Below are positions 6,216 to 6,892 of a stretch of DNA of 6,892 bases, piece by piece. Position 1 is the stretch's first letter. Every line of letters begins with the position of its first letter. The notes beneath the pieces are model-generated. The model had not been told where the DNA came from, did no database searches, and worked only from the letters and a program-made list of their open reading frames with translations. A program made the translations under genes and the position numbers. This stretch comes from Saprospiraceae bacterium (GTDB taxonomy: Bacteria; Bacteroidota; Bacteroidia; Chitinophagales; Saprospiraceae), in NCBI GenBank assembly GCA_020437045.1, contig JAGQWV010000159.1, positions 1 through 6,892 on the forward strand, given 5' to 3'.

Positions 6216-6892
6216 ATGGGTGCAAATTTAAAAGAAGTAAGAGAGCGTATTAAGTCGGTTATTTCGACACAACAAATAACCAAGGCTATGAAAATGGTAT
6301 CGGCAGCAAAACTCCGAAAAGCTCAAGATGCGATCGTCAAGATGCGGCCATATGCCAATAAGCTCAATCTGATGCTTTCGCATATTCTGGCCAATAGCAG
6401 TGGTGACAGTTCTTCATCATTCGGTACAGCTCGTGAGGTTAAAAGAGTGTTGATTGTCGTAGTGACCAGTAATCGTGGCCTGGCCGGAGCTTTTAATACC
6501 AACATTATTAAGGCAGCTGTGGCATTGACAAATGAAAAATATGCTACCCATTACAATGCCGGTCAGGTTGACATCCTCCCTATCGGTAAGAAAGGATATG
6601 ACTTCTTCCGCAAGAGGATGAAAACTGACTACATCATTAAAGACTATGTAAATCTGTTTGCGGATCTAAGCTTTGATAATGTGAGTACGGTGCCAGATTT
6701 ATTGATGAATTACTTCGATGGCGGAAGATATGATGCCGTGGAGGTGTGCTATGGACGCTTTAAGAATGCTGCTGTGCAATATGCCGAAGCCGAGCAGTAC
6801 TTGCCTGTGCCACAGCAAGAATCTAATACCGATAAGCAGATACGCGCGGATTATATCTTTGAACCCGATCAGGAGAAATTGCTAAAGGAATT
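6216..6892 (+). CDS. atpG: F1Fo ATP synthase subunit gamma, 3' end outside window
   Basis: Central shaft of the rotary motor, transmitting rotation of the c-ring to the catalytic sites. The frame opens at ATG 6216 and stays open for 225 codons to the window edge; family members have about 290, so about 65 residues, the C-terminal shaft helix, are missing. The N-terminal helix is diagnostic: ANLKEVRERIKSV (3-15), then QITKAMKMVSAAKLRKAQ (20-37). The Rossmann-like middle domain includes VTSNRGLAGAFN (83-94), a variant of the common SDRGLCGGxN motif with Asn for Asp and Ala for Cys. The last residues, DYIFEPDQEKLLKE, match the stretch that leads into the C-terminal helix. The 42-base leader after atpA has no terminator and no clear Shine-Dalgarno sequence, so it should be co-transcribed with the genes before it. 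Confidence 0.96.
   Translation, partial: MGANLKEVRERIKSVISTQQITKAMKMVSAAKLRKAQDAIVKMRPYANKLNLMLSHILANSSGDSSSSFGTAREVKRVLIVVVTSNRGLAGAFNTNIIKAAVALTNEKYATHYNAGQVDILPIGKKGYDFFRKRMKTDYIIKDYVNLFADLSFDNVSTVPDLLMNYFDGGRYDAVEVCYGRFKNAAVQYAEAEQYLPVPQQESNTDKQIRADYIFEPDQEKLLKE

Noticed and set aside
1..6892. Mobile element, CRISPR array, tRNA, rRNA, riboswitch or defence system
   Set aside because: The window is almost fully filled by intact housekeeping genes on one strand; no spaced direct repeats, terminal inverted repeats, transposase or cloverleaf-like sequence were seen.

Overview
This looks like an ordinary housekeeping stretch of a Bacteroidota chromosome, probably outside the classic Bacteroides group. 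Four things support that. Subunit a has a signal peptide and a long His-rich N-terminal domain. The only promoter-like element before the operon is a TAnnTTTG box. Gene starts have A-rich leaders without Shine-Dalgarno sequences. The alpha and gamma subunit sequences resemble those I know from that phylum. I cannot place the class; Saprospiria-, Cytophagia- or Flavobacteriia-like organisms are all possible.

Layout, all on the + strand: (1) 1-1606, the 3' part of nadE, glutamine-dependent NAD+ synthetase, whose first ~10 codons lie before the window. (2) 1607-1879, a 273-base AT-rich spacer with a likely promoter close to the next gene and a short palindrome. (3) 1880-6892, an F1Fo ATP synthase operon in the order atpB (a), atpE (c), atpF (b), atpH (delta), atpA (alpha), atpG (gamma, cut by the window end). 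A strong, T-tailed hairpin separates atpE from atpF. No atpI or atpZ precedes atpB. The genes for beta and epsilon (atpD, atpC) are not seen; in Bacteroidota they commonly form a separate locus.

Together the atp genes encode the membrane proton channel and rotor (a, c), the peripheral stalk (b, delta) and most of the catalytic head and central shaft (alpha, gamma). Key residues are intact: the subunit a arginine, the c-subunit glutamate, the alpha Walker A motif and the alpha arginine finger. Residues in the c subunit point to H+ rather than Na+ coupling. nadE supplies NAD+ and probably belongs to a separate transcription unit.

I found no mobile element, CRISPR array, RNA gene or undescribed system. 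The best points for a second look are the atpE-atpF hairpin, which could set subunit stoichiometry, and the unusual exported His-rich domain of subunit a.
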